Positions 20,077 to 28,820 of a stretch of DNA of 64,000 nt are shown in pieces. A program made the translations under genes and the position numbers. The DNA is taken from positions 496,001 to 560,000 of the forward strand of contig JADGEL010000002.1 in NCBI GenBank assembly GCA_016744415.1. Reading direction: 5' to 3'. The notes under the pieces are model-generated. The model was not told where the DNA came from. It saw only the letters and a list, made by a program, of their open reading frames with translations, and made no database searches. The first letter of the stretch is position 1, and every line of letters begins with the position of its first letter. This DNA comes from Flavobacteriaceae bacterium (lineage in GTDB: Bacteria > Bacteroidota > Bacteroidia > Flavobacteriales > Flavobacteriaceae).

Positions 20077-20808
20077 ATGCAATTATTTTATTCAAATACC
20101 ATAAATTCTGACAGTAGGCAATTTATTTTTGACAAGATAGAAAGCAGACATATTGTAAAGGTTTTACGCAAAAATGAAGGGGATACTTTATTTATTACTG
20201 ACGGTAATAATTCACTTTTTCAAGTGGTCATTTTAATTGCGAGTGACAAAAAATGTACTGTAAAAATTGTTTCTATTGAACAAAAAGAGATCCCAAGAAA
20301 TTATTATTTACATATTGCTATTGCCCCGACAAAAAACAATGATCGGTTAGAATGGTTTTTAGAAAAAGCTACAGAAATTGGTATTGATAAAATTACACCC
20401 ATCATTTGTAAACACTCTGAACGGAAAGTTATAAAGCTAGAGCGTTTAGAAAGAGTATTGGTGTCGGCAATGAAACAATCGTTAAAATTTAAATTGCCAA
20501 AATTGAACCCTGCAATTTCACTTTCAGAATTTATAAGTCAAAAGCATCAAGGAGATTTATTTATTGCTCATTGCGAAGAAACTGATAAAAAAACATTAAA
20601 ATCAGAATTATCAACAAAAGATGATTCAAAAGAAAAAAAGAAAAAAATTACCCTCTTAATTGGCCCTGAAGGTGATTTCTCAACCAAAGAAATAGAAATT
20701 GCACTACAAAACAAATATGTTCCCGTAACTTTAGGTGAAAGTAGATTACGTACAGAAACAGCAGGAATTGTTGCCACACAAAGCATTGCATTTTTTAATG
20801 AATCATAA
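20077..20808 (+). CDS. rsmE: 16S rRNA (uracil(1498)-N(3))-methyltransferase
   Basis: Methylates U1498 in helix 44 of 16S rRNA. The 243 residues show the PUA-like N-terminal domain (SRHIVKVLRKNEGD) and the C-terminal SPOUT trefoil knot with LLIGPEGDFSTKEIEIA and LGESRLRTETAGIVA, the SAM-binding signature of RsmE. An insertion rich in Lys/Ser (about residues 180-190, KDDSKEKKKK) precedes the knot and is probably a flexible loop. Followed within 5 bases by the dispersed repeat copy A. Confidence 0.95.
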   Translation: MQLFYSNTINSDSRQFIFDKIESRHIVKVLRKNEGDTLFITDGNNSLFQVVILIASDKKCTVKIVSIEQKEIPRNYYLHIAIAPTKNNDRLEWFLEKATEIGIDKITPIICKHSERKVIKLERLERVLVSAMKQSLKFKLPKLNPAISLSEFISQKHQGDLFIAHCEETDKKTLKSELSTKDDSKEKKKKITLLIGPEGDFSTKEIEIALQNKYVPVTLGESRLRTETAGIVATQSIAFFNES

Positions 20809-20812
20809 ACCA

Positions 20813-20875
20813 TGAAACGAGCATGTTCAAATTTTCATCACCCAAACAAATCACTTATAACGAACAGCATGTGAC
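20813..20875 (+). repeat. Dispersed 63-bp repeat, copy A
   Basis: Starts TGAAACGAGCATGTTCAAA and ends CGAACAGCATGTGAC. Same length, ends and orientation (relative to transcription) as copy B (32808-32870) and copy C (28748-28809, minus). The first 19 and last 16 bases of A and B each differ at one position; the middle diverges. TGTTC and GAACA can pair to form a stem; AGCATGT is directly repeated near both ends. It lies 5 nt after the rsmE stop. Confidence 0.8.
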
Positions 20876-20900
20876 AGGTTTAAAAAATAATTATAGATAC

Positions 20901-21542
20901 ATGAAAATTAAATTTCTTTTCATTTTGTTTTTTTTCTATAGTGTTTTATACGCTCAAGAAGTTGCTATTTTAAAATACGATGGTGGTGGTGATTGGTATG
21001 CAAATACAACAGCTGTACCAAATCTTATAAAATTTTGTAATGAAAACATTGCTACCAAAATCAACGAAAAACCAACAACAGTTGAGGTGTCAAGTATTGA
21101 TATTTTTAATTATCCTATCATTTTTATGACAGGCCATGGCAATGTGTTTTTTGATGAGGCTACTATAGAAAATTTAAAATCATATTTAACTTCTGGTGGT
21201 TTTTTACATATCTCAGATAATTACGGATTGGATGCTTATGTGAGAAGGGAGTTCAAAAAAATATTTCCAAATTTGGAGTTCCAAGAAATTCCATTCAACC
21301 ATCCTATTTATCATCAAACTTTTGATTTTGAAAATGGAGTACCAAAAATTCATGAACACAATAACAAAGCCCCAAGAGGGTTTGGTCTTTTTTATGAAGG
21401 TAAATTGATTTGTTTTTACGATTTTGAATCTGATTTAAGTGATGGTTGGGAAAATGAAACAATCCACAATGACCCAAAAGAAATTAGAGAAAAAGCATTA
21501 AAAATGGGTGCGAATATTATTGAATATGCCTTTACAAATTGA
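20901..21542 (+). CDS. DUF4159 domain secreted protein
   Basis: A 213-residue protein with a signal peptide (MKIKFLFILFFFYSVLYAQ) from the ATG at 20901; an upstream in-frame ATG at 20823 lies inside repeat A and would bury the signal, so I reject it. The mature part begins EVAILKYDGGGDWYANTTAVPNL and contains FMTGHGNVFFDEATIENL and SGGFLHISDNYGLD, the glutamine-amidotransferase-like fold of DUF4159 found near MoxR/vWA systems. No such partners are nearby. Function unknown; periplasmic. Confidence 0.85.
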   Translation: MKIKFLFILFFFYSVLYAQEVAILKYDGGGDWYANTTAVPNLIKFCNENIATKINEKPTTVEVSSIDIFNYPIIFMTGHGNVFFDEATIENLKSYLTSGGFLHISDNYGLDAYVRREFKKIFPNLEFQEIPFNHPIYHQTFDFENGVPKIHEHNNKAPRGFGLFYEGKLICFYDFESDLSDGWENETIHNDPKEIREKALKMGANIIEYAFTN

Positions 21543-21618
21543 TTTACAATTTTGTTTTCAATAGTTTGTTTCAAAAAAAAAACAAGTATCTTGCCTCAAT
21601 ATTAAGTCCTACAAATAA

Positions 21619-22527
21619 ATGAAAAATGAATTAGACTCCCTTGAAATAAACTTTGATGAAAATGGTTTGTGGATTCTGAATATAGTACTTGCAATTATTA
21701 TGTTCGGAGTTGCAATTGGCATTACAATAGAAGATTTTAAACGCTTGATTAACAATCCTAAAATACTTTTTACTGGAGTTTTTTCGCAATTTATTTTATT
21801 TCCTGCTGTTACTTTTTTGTTTGTCATCTTATTAAAACCTTCGCCAAGTATTGCCTTGGGTATGTTTATGGTAGCGGCTTGCCCTGGAGGAAATATATCA
21901 AACTTTATGACCCAAATGGCAAAAGGAAATGCCGCTTTATCTGTAAGCATGACTGCTTTTGCAACATTGATATCTATATTAATGACCCCGTTAAACTTTC
22001 AAATATGGAGTAGCTTATACGAACCAACAAATGAAATATTAAAAACGGTAGAAATAAATCCCTACAAGTTGGGAAAATTGGTAATACTCATTTTAGGAAT
22101 TCCACTAGTATTAGGAATGATGTTCAGAAATTGGAAACCAACACTCTCCTTAAAGGTGATGAAAATATTAAAACCTTTTTCAATTACTGTTTTTATGGTT
22201 TTGATAGTGATGGCTTTTACTAAGAATTTAAATCTCTTTTTAGAACACATCCATTATGTTTTGGCAATTGTGATTGCTCATAATTTAATTGGATATCTTC
22301 TCGGTTTTTATTTTGCAAAAACAATGAAATTAAGTTTTAAAAATCAAAAAACCTTGTCTATAGAAACTGGAATACAAAATGCAGGGTTGGGACTTTTATT
22401 GGTCTTTACCTTTTTTGACGGATTGGGTGGCATGAAATTATTAATAGCATTTTGGGCAATTTGGGATATTTTATCAGGATTATTATTAGCAACTTATTGG
22501 TCTAAAAAAAGCAAGAGTGATGGTTAA
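21619..22527 (+). CDS. Bile acid:sodium symporter (BASS) family transporter
   Basis: A 302-residue inner-membrane protein with about nine or ten helices. The BASS signature is clear: FMVAACPGGNISNFMTQMAKGN (broken helix near residue 95) and ETGIQNAGLGLLLV (second broken helix near 252), which hold the Na+ sites. The physiological substrate in bacteria is usually an organic anion, not bile acid. Its 3' end overlaps the acyltransferase start, so the two are co-translated. Confidence 0.92.
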   Translation: MKNELDSLEINFDENGLWILNIVLAIIMFGVAIGITIEDFKRLINNPKILFTGVFSQFILFPAVTFLFVILLKPSPSIALGMFMVAACPGGNISNFMTQMAKGNAALSVSMTAFATLISILMTPLNFQIWSSLYEPTNEILKTVEINPYKLGKLVILILGIPLVLGMMFRNWKPTLSLKVMKILKPFSITVFMVLIVMAFTKNLNLFLEHIHYVLAIVIAHNLIGYLLGFYFAKTMKLSFKNQKTLSIETGIQNAGLGLLLVFTFFDGLGGMKLLIAFWAIWDILSGLLLATYWSKKSKSDG

Positions 22528-23572
22528 TATTTGGTACAATTTTATGAAGTATTACATTAAACTTGGCTTCTTTTTTTATTTTAAAAAAGTTAAGTTAATA
22601 GGTAAAGAGAATATCCCAAAAAAAGGAGCTATCATGTTTGTTTGCAATCATCCGAATGCGTTGTTAGATCCACTTTTAGTTAAAACAAATACCTATAAAG
22701 ATTTATTTGTGCTTACTAGAGCTGGAGTTTTTGTAAATAAATTTGTCATCAAAATATTTGAAAGTGTAAAAATGATTCCTGTTTACAGAATACGTGATGG
22801 GTTTAATACAATTTCGAGAAACGATGACATTTTTGAAAGATGTTTTGACATTCTAAATGATAAAAAGGCTATTCTAATTTTTCCTGAGGGTTCACATAGT
22901 TTGCAAAGAAAAGTGAGACCATTAAGTAAAGGATTTACAAGAATTATTTATGGGGCATTCGAAAAATATCCAGATTTAGATATACAAATAGTTCCAATTG
23001 GTTTAAACTATGATATTCCAACAAAATATCCTTGTTCAGTTCATGTTCATTTTGGAAAACCAATCACAGCCAAAAAATATTATAATCCTGAAGATATTTT
23101 TTCTTCTATAGATTCTTTGAAAGACATCGTGAGTGATCGTATGAAATCTTTAACTACACATATAGATGGTGATAAAGAAGAGTACACTAAAACTTCAAAA
23201 AAATTAAGAGCTTTAAATGCCGATTTCTTAGATCCATATAAAACAAACAACCTTATAAAAAACTTTGATAGCAATATTGAAAATGTTAAAAACCAGAAGT
23301 CGAAAAAGTCTAAAGGTCTTCTTTATTATTTGGTTCTTCTAAATAGCTTAATCCCTTGGTTAATCTGGAAAAAAGTGCAATCAAAAATTAAAGAGTTAGA
23401 ATTTATTGCAACGTTTAGATTTGCTGTTGGAGCAAGTTTATTTCCATTTTTTTATTTAATACAAACTGTTATTGTTTATACTCTATTTGATAAAATAATT
23501 GCCATCATTTATTTCTTCTCTTCAATATTTAGTGTGTTGCTATTGTCTAGAACTTTGAAAACATCCGAATAG
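22520..23572 (+). CDS. 1-acyl-sn-glycerol-3-phosphate acyltransferase-like protein
   Basis: Predicted lysophospholipid acyltransferase (PlsC/LPLAT family) at the inner membrane. Motif I NHPNALLDP gives the HX4D catalytic pair; motif III FPEGSHS binds the glycerol phosphate; PIGLNY is motif IV. A hydrophobic N-terminus (YYIKLGFFFYF) and two C-terminal helices (about residues 290-345) anchor it; the C-terminal extension beyond the catalytic domain is longer than in PlsC. Start chosen at the ATG at 22520 (8-bp overlap with the BASS gene); the ATG at 22544 is an alternative. Confidence 0.87.
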   Translation: MVNIWYNFMKYYIKLGFFFYFKKVKLIGKENIPKKGAIMFVCNHPNALLDPLLVKTNTYKDLFVLTRAGVFVNKFVIKIFESVKMIPVYRIRDGFNTISRNDDIFERCFDILNDKKAILIFPEGSHSLQRKVRPLSKGFTRIIYGAFEKYPDLDIQIVPIGLNYDIPTKYPCSVHVHFGKPITAKKYYNPEDIFSSIDSLKDIVSDRMKSLTTHIDGDKEEYTKTSKKLRALNADFLDPYKTNNLIKNFDSNIENVKNQKSKKSKGLLYYLVLLNSLIPWLIWKKVQSKIKELEFIATFRFAVGASLFPFFYLIQTVIVYTLFDKIIAIIYFFSSIFSVLLLSRTLKTSE

Positions 23573-23604
23573 TTAATTGGAAATATCAAACAAAAAATAT
23601 AAAA

Positions 23605-23632
23605 TTGCACATCAATATTTTTCTTATTTTTG
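23605..23632 (+). promoter_or_regulatory. Promoter of the EF-hand-like secreted protein gene
   Basis: TTG (23605-23607), 17-nt spacer, TATTTTTG (23625-23632); start expected near 23638, leader about 35 nt. Confidence 0.65.
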
Positions 23633-23672
23633 TGTTAACTCTAATTAATATTACAATTAAAAATTTAATGAT

Positions 23673-24698
23673 ATGATAAAAGCATTTAGCATTATTCTTT
23701 TCCTTTTTATTTCAATTGGAACCGTTATTGCACAAGATACAACAACTGTAACAGCTACAAGCGATGATATTAGCGAAGATTTAGATTTAGAAGCAGTTGC
23801 ATCTATTTTTGGTGAATCAAAAGACCTTGAAGATTTTGAAAAAAGATTAAATGACCCAGAATCAAAAATATCTAATTTAGATTTAAATGGAGATGGTGAA
23901 GTTGATTATTTACGTGTTGTTGACAACTCAAAAGGCGAAACTAAAACGGTAGCTATTCAAGCCGTAATTGGTAAGGACAAATACCAAGATGTTGCAGTTA
24001 TTGATATCGTAAAAGATAAAAAAGGAGAAACCACTGTACAAGTTGTTGGTGATGTTTACATGTATGGAGATGCTTATATTGTACAGCCAGTTTATGTAAC
24101 TCCACCACCTGTTATAGTTTGGTTTTGGGCTCCAATCTATAGTCCTTGGCACTCGCCTTATTATTGGGGTTATTACCCGCCTTTCTTTAGTCCATGGAGA
24201 GTGATGGCAAGAGTTAGTTACAGAAACCACATGTACAATCATCATTCTCACTATCATAATTCTTACAATCATACTTCTGTTAGAATTAATAATAACTCTG
24301 TTACTATCAATAACAATAACAGACGGAATGATTATGCAAAAAACAATCCAAATAAATCTTTTGATAAAAGAAACAAAGGAGTTTCAAATAAAGCATCATT
24401 AGATAAAAATAATAGGGCTAATAAAAAATCCACCACGAAAAATAATAAAGCAAGAAACAATAAAGCAAAGCCTTCTACAAGTAAAAAGAACTATAAATCA
24501 ACAGGTAAAAAAACAAATAACAATTGGAAAACACCTTCTAATAATAGAAGTCATTCACGCCCAAGTAACAATTACAATAAAACTAGATCTACAAAAAGCA
24601 GACCATCATCAACTAACACAAGATCATCTCATTCGAGAACTAGATCAACACCAAGTGTTGGAGGAAGAAGCAGAAGTGGCGGAGGAAGACGAAGGTAA
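23673..24698 (+). CDS. Secreted protein with an EF-hand-like loop and a basic low-complexity tail
   Basis: 341 residues, function unknown. Signal peptide at 1-20 (FLFISIGTVIA). Residues 70-80 read DLNGDGEVDYL, a canonical Ca2+-binding EF-hand/dockerin-type loop, followed by a small conserved beta domain to about residue 140. A Trp/Pro/Tyr-rich stretch (WFWAPIYSPWHSPYYWGYY, about 148-168) comes next, then about 150 residues of Asn/Lys/Ser/Arg/His low complexity ending SGGGRRR. The tail is strongly basic and could bind nucleic acid, LPS or polyanionic glycan; that is inference. Own promoter and terminator. Confidence 0.7.
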   Translation: MIKAFSIILFLFISIGTVIAQDTTTVTATSDDISEDLDLEAVASIFGESKDLEDFEKRLNDPESKISNLDLNGDGEVDYLRVVDNSKGETKTVAIQAVIGKDKYQDVAVIDIVKDKKGETTVQVVGDVYMYGDAYIVQPVYVTPPPVIVWFWAPIYSPWHSPYYWGYYPPFFSPWRVMARVSYRNHMYNHHSHYHNSYNHTSVRINNNSVTINNNNRRNDYAKNNPNKSFDKRNKGVSNKASLDKNNRANKKSTTKNNKARNNKAKPSTSKKNYKSTGKKTNNNWKTPSNNRSHSRPSNNYNKTRSTKSRPSSTNTRSSHSRTRSTPSVGGRSRSGGGRRR

Positions 24699-24719
24699 TT
24701 TTCTTTTAAAATAATATTT

Positions 24720-24755
24720 AAATCGCATTTTAAAATCTAAGGTGCGATTTTTTTA
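24720..24755 (+). terminator. Terminator
   Basis: AAATCGCA pairs with TGCGATTT around a 15-nt loop, followed by a T-run. Confidence 0.8.
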
Positions 24756-24804
24756 TTTCCATTTTCTCAAATTAAAACCTGTAAGTAGCTCATTAATAAT
24801 TTGT

Positions 24805-24812
24805 TATATTTG
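24805..24812 (+). promoter_or_regulatory. Promoter -7 element of the lysozyme-DUF5675 gene
   Basis: TATATTTG, exact TAnnTTTG, 23 bp upstream of the ATG at 24836. No TTG at ideal spacing. Confidence 0.6.
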
Positions 24813-24835
24813 TTATCAAACAAAATTAACAAGCT

Positions 24836-25789
24836 ATGAAAACAAAAAAAAATGGATTAGAATTAATCAAGCAATATGAGGGCTTAGAATTAGCTCCTTA
24901 TTTATGTCCAGCAAATGTACCAACAATTGGATATGGAGCAACCTACTACGGAACAACAAACAAGAAAGTAAAACTTTCCGACCCCAAGATTACAAAAAAG
25001 TATGCAGATGAATTATTAAAAGGAATGCTCACTTCTTATGAAGATGGTGTAAGGAGGTATGTTCAGAAAAAAATCAACCAAAATCAATTTGATGCCCTAG
25101 TTTCTTTTGCCTACAATTTAGGATTGGGAGCACTTAAATCTAGTACATTACTCAAAAAAATTAATGTAAATCCCAATGACCCAGATATTAAAAACCAATT
25201 TAAACGATGGGTAAAATCAGGCGGAAAAACATTGCAAGGCTTGGTTAAGAGACGTAATGAAGAAGCTGAATTGTATTTTTCTGGATTTAAAAACAACGTG
25301 GCACCAATGCGGCTAACCGTAAAACGTTTTGCTGATGACGGTGACACAACATTGGGTGTTTTATATGTTGATGGTGTGTTTGAATGTTTTACTGTTGAAG
25401 ATGAAGAAAGGGCGATTAAAAAATCTGGTGAAACAAGAGTGCCAAATGGCACTTACGATGTTTCGTTCAGAAAAGAAGGGAGTTTTCATGCTAAATATAG
25501 CGGAAGATATCCTTCAATCCATCAAGGGATGTTGTGCATTTCAAATGCACCAGCCTGGAAATTAGAAAACAACGGACTCTCTTTTCAGTATATTCTAATT
25601 CATACAGGTAATACCGACGAACATACAAAAGGTTGTTTATTAGTTAACGACTCTATAAGTGGTGCTAATTTTACAGGAGGCTCTAGTGTTGATGCTTATA
25701 AAGATTTTTATCCGAAGGTTGCTGCTGTTTTAGAAGCTGGTAAAAAGGTGATAATAACATATACTGATATTGAAGATGGCAAAAAATAA
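24836..25789 (+). CDS. GH24 (phage-type) lysozyme fused to a DUF5675 domain
   Basis: 317 residues in two parts. Residues about 7-155 are a T4/P21-type muramidase: catalytic E15 in QYEGLELAPY, C24 at the place of T4 Asp20, T30 in PTIGYG (the spacing E-8-C-5-T fits the endolysin triad, where Asp or Cys is allowed), and the helix segment ALVSFAYNLGLGALKSSTLL. Residues about 160-317 resemble DUF5675 (LTVKRFADDGDTTLGVLYVDG, GMLCISNAPAW, HTGNTDEHTKGCLLV). No signal peptide or transmembrane segment is visible, so release would need lysis, a phage-type holin or an injection system. It stands alone, with no phage genes nearby. Possible domesticated phage or contractile-injection effector. Confidence 0.85.
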   Translation: MKTKKNGLELIKQYEGLELAPYLCPANVPTIGYGATYYGTTNKKVKLSDPKITKKYADELLKGMLTSYEDGVRRYVQKKINQNQFDALVSFAYNLGLGALKSSTLLKKINVNPNDPDIKNQFKRWVKSGGKTLQGLVKRRNEEAELYFSGFKNNVAPMRLTVKRFADDGDTTLGVLYVDGVFECFTVEDEERAIKKSGETRVPNGTYDVSFRKEGSFHAKYSGRYPSIHQGMLCISNAPAWKLENNGLSFQYILIHTGNTDEHTKGCLLVNDSISGANFTGGSSVDAYKDFYPKVAAVLEAGKKVIITYTDIEDGKK

Positions 25790-25803
25790 GACTGAGTCAA
25801 TGC

Positions 25804-28722
25804 TTAATTAACAATCGCATCAACAATCAATTGTTGCACTTTGGTACGGATATTTTCTTCGCCTAATTTGTTATTATCCATCGTTGGATAAACTCTGTTA
25901 GACAAAAACACATATACAATTTGAGTCTCAGGATCTGCCCAAGCATAGGTACCTGTAAACCCACTATGACCAAAACTTGCATCAGATACACAGCCACAAG
26001 TAGCGTCAACTTCAGGGTCTAATTGTGGCTTGTCAAAACCTAAACCTCTGCGCACATCTTCTTCTAAATAATGACGTTTAGTAAAGGTCTCTATAGTTTG
26101 AGTCTTCAATAATCGCTCACCACCATAATAGCCTTTTTGCAAATAAAGCTGCATCATTTTAGCTATGTCATTAGAGTTACCAAATAAACCTGCATTACCA
26201 CTAACACCATTAAACATAGCTGCTCCCATATCATGAACATCTCCTTGTAAGGTAGTATTTCTGTAATAATTATCTTTTTCTGACGGAACAATCTGTTGCT
26301 TTTTAAATCGCTTTAAAGGATTAAACCCTAGAGTTGTTGCACCCAAAGGAGCATAAAATTTATCAGTATCTAAAACATCCATTTCTTGTCCGTAGGTATC
26401 TTTAAAATACTTTTTGAATAGGTAAAAAATGAGTCCACTATATCTATATCCCGGTTTTTCTCTTAAATCAGAATCTGCTATACGTTTGTATATGGTGTCT
26501 GTAAATGTGTTTTTTAAATATAGACTTTGAGCAACCTTAATTCCAAACTCTTCAGATTGTTTTGTCCGATACAAATCAACCATAGGATTATTGGTAATCG
26601 TATCCAATGTCTCTACATAATAAGGAATCCACGGAATCAATTGGCCATTATGTGATAAAACTTTTCTAAGAATTATAGTGTCTTTGTTAGAACCTTTTAA
26701 GTAGGGCATTATATCTCCTAGCTCACTATCTAAATCAAACAAGCCATTTTCATAACTCTTCATTATCATTGGCAATCCTCCCAATATTTTTGTTAAGGAT
26801 GCCAAATCATATATATCAGTTATTTTAACTTTTTGCTTTTGGTTATAAGTGTGATATCCGTAACTTTTATGATAAACTACTTTACCATATCGTGCTACTA
26901 AAACTTGACCTCCAGGAGCCATAGAGTCACGCATCACTACCTTGAAAACAGAATCTATTCTTTGTAATTTTTCTGATGAGAAGCCTACATCTTCAGGAAT
27001 TGAATATCCCAAGCGCATTAATTTTGAAGAATTCATTCCGTATCCTTCAGGGTATAATTTACCAACCGAAACAGGTAATTTTCCTTTGGCTCTTAATGAC
27101 CCAAAAATCATTTGAGCAGATAGCTCTTGTGCTGTTTTACTATTTTGATAAGATACCAAAAGTCCATCAATATTTTTAAATGATTTAACTTGTAACAAGC
27201 TGTACGGACTTGCAAAAACATCTAAAATCACTGTATGATTTCTAGCAATTTCTTGTAACCAAATTATTTCATTGCTAGTGAACTTATATGATTTCCATGG
27301 ATTTTTGTTTGACTTATGAAAGCCTACAACCACTAAACTATAAGGCTCTAATTTATCCATCAAAACATTTAATTTATCAGCACTTACCTCATCAACTTGT
27401 GTATATTTTTGAAGTGTAGTAATGAAATCCTTATGCTCACTATCACCCAATTTTACATAAGCAATTTTCTTATCCTCTAGATGCTGAACAGGTAAGACTT
27501 CATGTGTGTTTTTTATCAAAGTGATTGATTTTTTCACTAAATCTCTAAACAGCAAATCATTTTCAACCGTATTGATATCTGCCAATAAACTATCAGTTTT
27601 TATAGGTTCATAATTATTTAAACCCACCCAATACTTTGTCTTCAATATTTTTTTTATTGAAATATTTAAACGCTCTTCTGTCAATTCACCAGTTTTCAAT
27701 GCCTTCTTAAAAAGCTCAAAAGTTCCTGGAATATCTAAAGGAACATCTAACAAATCATTCCCAGCTAATATTGCAGCAAGATTCACTTCAGCCGAAGATG
27801 CAAAATTTGCTGATCCTTTCATATTCAACGCATCAGAAACAATCAACCCTTTAAAACCCATTTCATTTTGCAACAAATCGGTTACAATATTTTTTGATAA
27901 GGATGAAGGTAAACTCTCATTTGGTTCTAAACTTGGAATACTCAAATGCGCTACCATAACTCCAGTTAAACCCTTATCAAACATTTGTTTATAAGGATAT
28001 AATTCAACCTCTTCTAACCTTTTTTTATCAAAACTTAATGATGGCAATGTTTTATGAGAATCAGTTGCAGTATCTCCATGGCCAGGAAAATGTTTTGCTG
28101 TAGCAATGATATTTTCACTCTGAATTCCTTTTGTAAAAGCTATAGACTTTTTAGCTACATTAATTTGATTCTCTCCAAAAGAACGATTTCCAATAATGGG
28201 ATTTTCAGGATTTGTATTCACATCTACTACCGGTGCAAAATTCATATGAATTCCCATGCGCTTACAATGTTGCCCCACCTGTGTACCAAATTTCTCGATT
28301 AAAGCATTGTCTTGAATTGCGCCCAAAGTCATGTTCCAAGGATAACGATAGGTATCTTTAAGTCGCATGTTGAGACCCCATTCGCCATCAATTCCAATCA
28401 ACAATGGTATCTTAGAAAGTGCTTGATATTTATTGGTAAGCTCAGCTTGTTTTATAGGCTTATCTTGAAAAAAAATCAAAGAACCAATATGATATTTCTC
28501 AATCATATCAACTATAAATTGCTCGTGCTTCTCATCTTTATTTGAGTAAGCTGCCACCATAAATAACTGACCTATCTTTTCATCTATTGTCATGTTACTC
28601 ATCATGCTATCAACCCATTTTTCTTGCGCATCAACATCATTAGTAAGCAACGGGTCTGCTATTTGCGCATTTATATTTAAGGTAAAAACGAATAGAAGTA
28701 TACTAGCAATTTTAAGTTTCAT
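25804..28722 (-). CDS. Glycoside hydrolase family 3 fused to serine beta-lactamase-fold domain
   Basis: A 972-residue exported protein. Start set at the ATG at 28722, which gives a clean signal peptide (LKIASILLFVFTLNINAQ); the longer frame to 28791 begins inside repeat C. Residues about 30-390 are GH3 of the NagZ type: KHFPGHGDTATDSHKTLP near 210 carries the His/Asp acid-base loop of NagZ, and SDALNMKG near 295 the nucleophile Asp. A C-terminal GH3 lobe follows to about 590. Residues about 610-972 are a class C beta-lactamase/PBP-like domain with SLTK near 640, YSG near 760 and HSG near 918. The enzyme probably trims peptidoglycan (GlcNAc-MurNAc) in the periplasm. Last gene of a three-gene minus-strand group. 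Confidence 0.93.
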   Translation of the reverse strand: MKLKIASILLFVFTLNINAQIADPLLTNDVDAQEKWVDSMMSNMTIDEKIGQLFMVAAYSNKDEKHEQFIVDMIEKYHIGSLIFFQDKPIKQAELTNKYQALSKIPLLIGIDGEWGLNMRLKDTYRYPWNMTLGAIQDNALIEKFGTQVGQHCKRMGIHMNFAPVVDVNTNPENPIIGNRSFGENQINVAKKSIAFTKGIQSENIIATAKHFPGHGDTATDSHKTLPSLSFDKKRLEEVELYPYKQMFDKGLTGVMVAHLSIPSLEPNESLPSSLSKNIVTDLLQNEMGFKGLIVSDALNMKGSANFASSAEVNLAAILAGNDLLDVPLDIPGTFELFKKALKTGELTEERLNISIKKILKTKYWVGLNNYEPIKTDSLLADINTVENDLLFRDLVKKSITLIKNTHEVLPVQHLEDKKIAYVKLGDSEHKDFITTLQKYTQVDEVSADKLNVLMDKLEPYSLVVVGFHKSNKNPWKSYKFTSNEIIWLQEIARNHTVILDVFASPYSLLQVKSFKNIDGLLVSYQNSKTAQELSAQMIFGSLRAKGKLPVSVGKLYPEGYGMNSSKLMRLGYSIPEDVGFSSEKLQRIDSVFKVVMRDSMAPGGQVLVARYGKVVYHKSYGYHTYNQKQKVKITDIYDLASLTKILGGLPMIMKSYENGLFDLDSELGDIMPYLKGSNKDTIILRKVLSHNGQLIPWIPYYVETLDTITNNPMVDLYRTKQSEEFGIKVAQSLYLKNTFTDTIYKRIADSDLREKPGYRYSGLIFYLFKKYFKDTYGQEMDVLDTDKFYAPLGATTLGFNPLKRFKKQQIVPSEKDNYYRNTTLQGDVHDMGAAMFNGVSGNAGLFGNSNDIAKMMQLYLQKGYYGGERLLKTQTIETFTKRHYLEEDVRRGLGFDKPQLDPEVDATCGCVSDASFGHSGFTGTYAWADPETQIVYVFLSNRVYPTMDNNKLGEENIRTKVQQLIVDAIVN

Positions 28723-28747
28723 GTATATATGCTTATTATTTTTAACG

Positions 28748-28809
28748 GTCACATGCTGTTTGCTATCAATCATCCATTGGGTGATAAGCATTTTAGCATG
28801 CTCGTTTTA
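28748..28809 (-). repeat. Dispersed repeat, copy C (62 bp)
   Basis: Read on the minus strand it starts TAAAACGAGCATGCTAAAA and ends AACAGCATGTGAC, aligning with copies A and B end to end. The middle contains ATCACCCAATGGATGAT, a near palindrome. CATGCT and AGCATG can pair. It lies 11 nt after the stop of the 164-residue gene and before the GH3 gene, co-oriented with both. Confidence 0.8.
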
Positions 28810-28820
28810 TTCAATCAAAA

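Noticed and set aside
24836-25789. Prophage remnant around the lysozyme gene
   Set aside because: Flanking genes are ordinary chromosomal genes with their own promoters and terminators; no integrase, attachment site or structural gene was seen.
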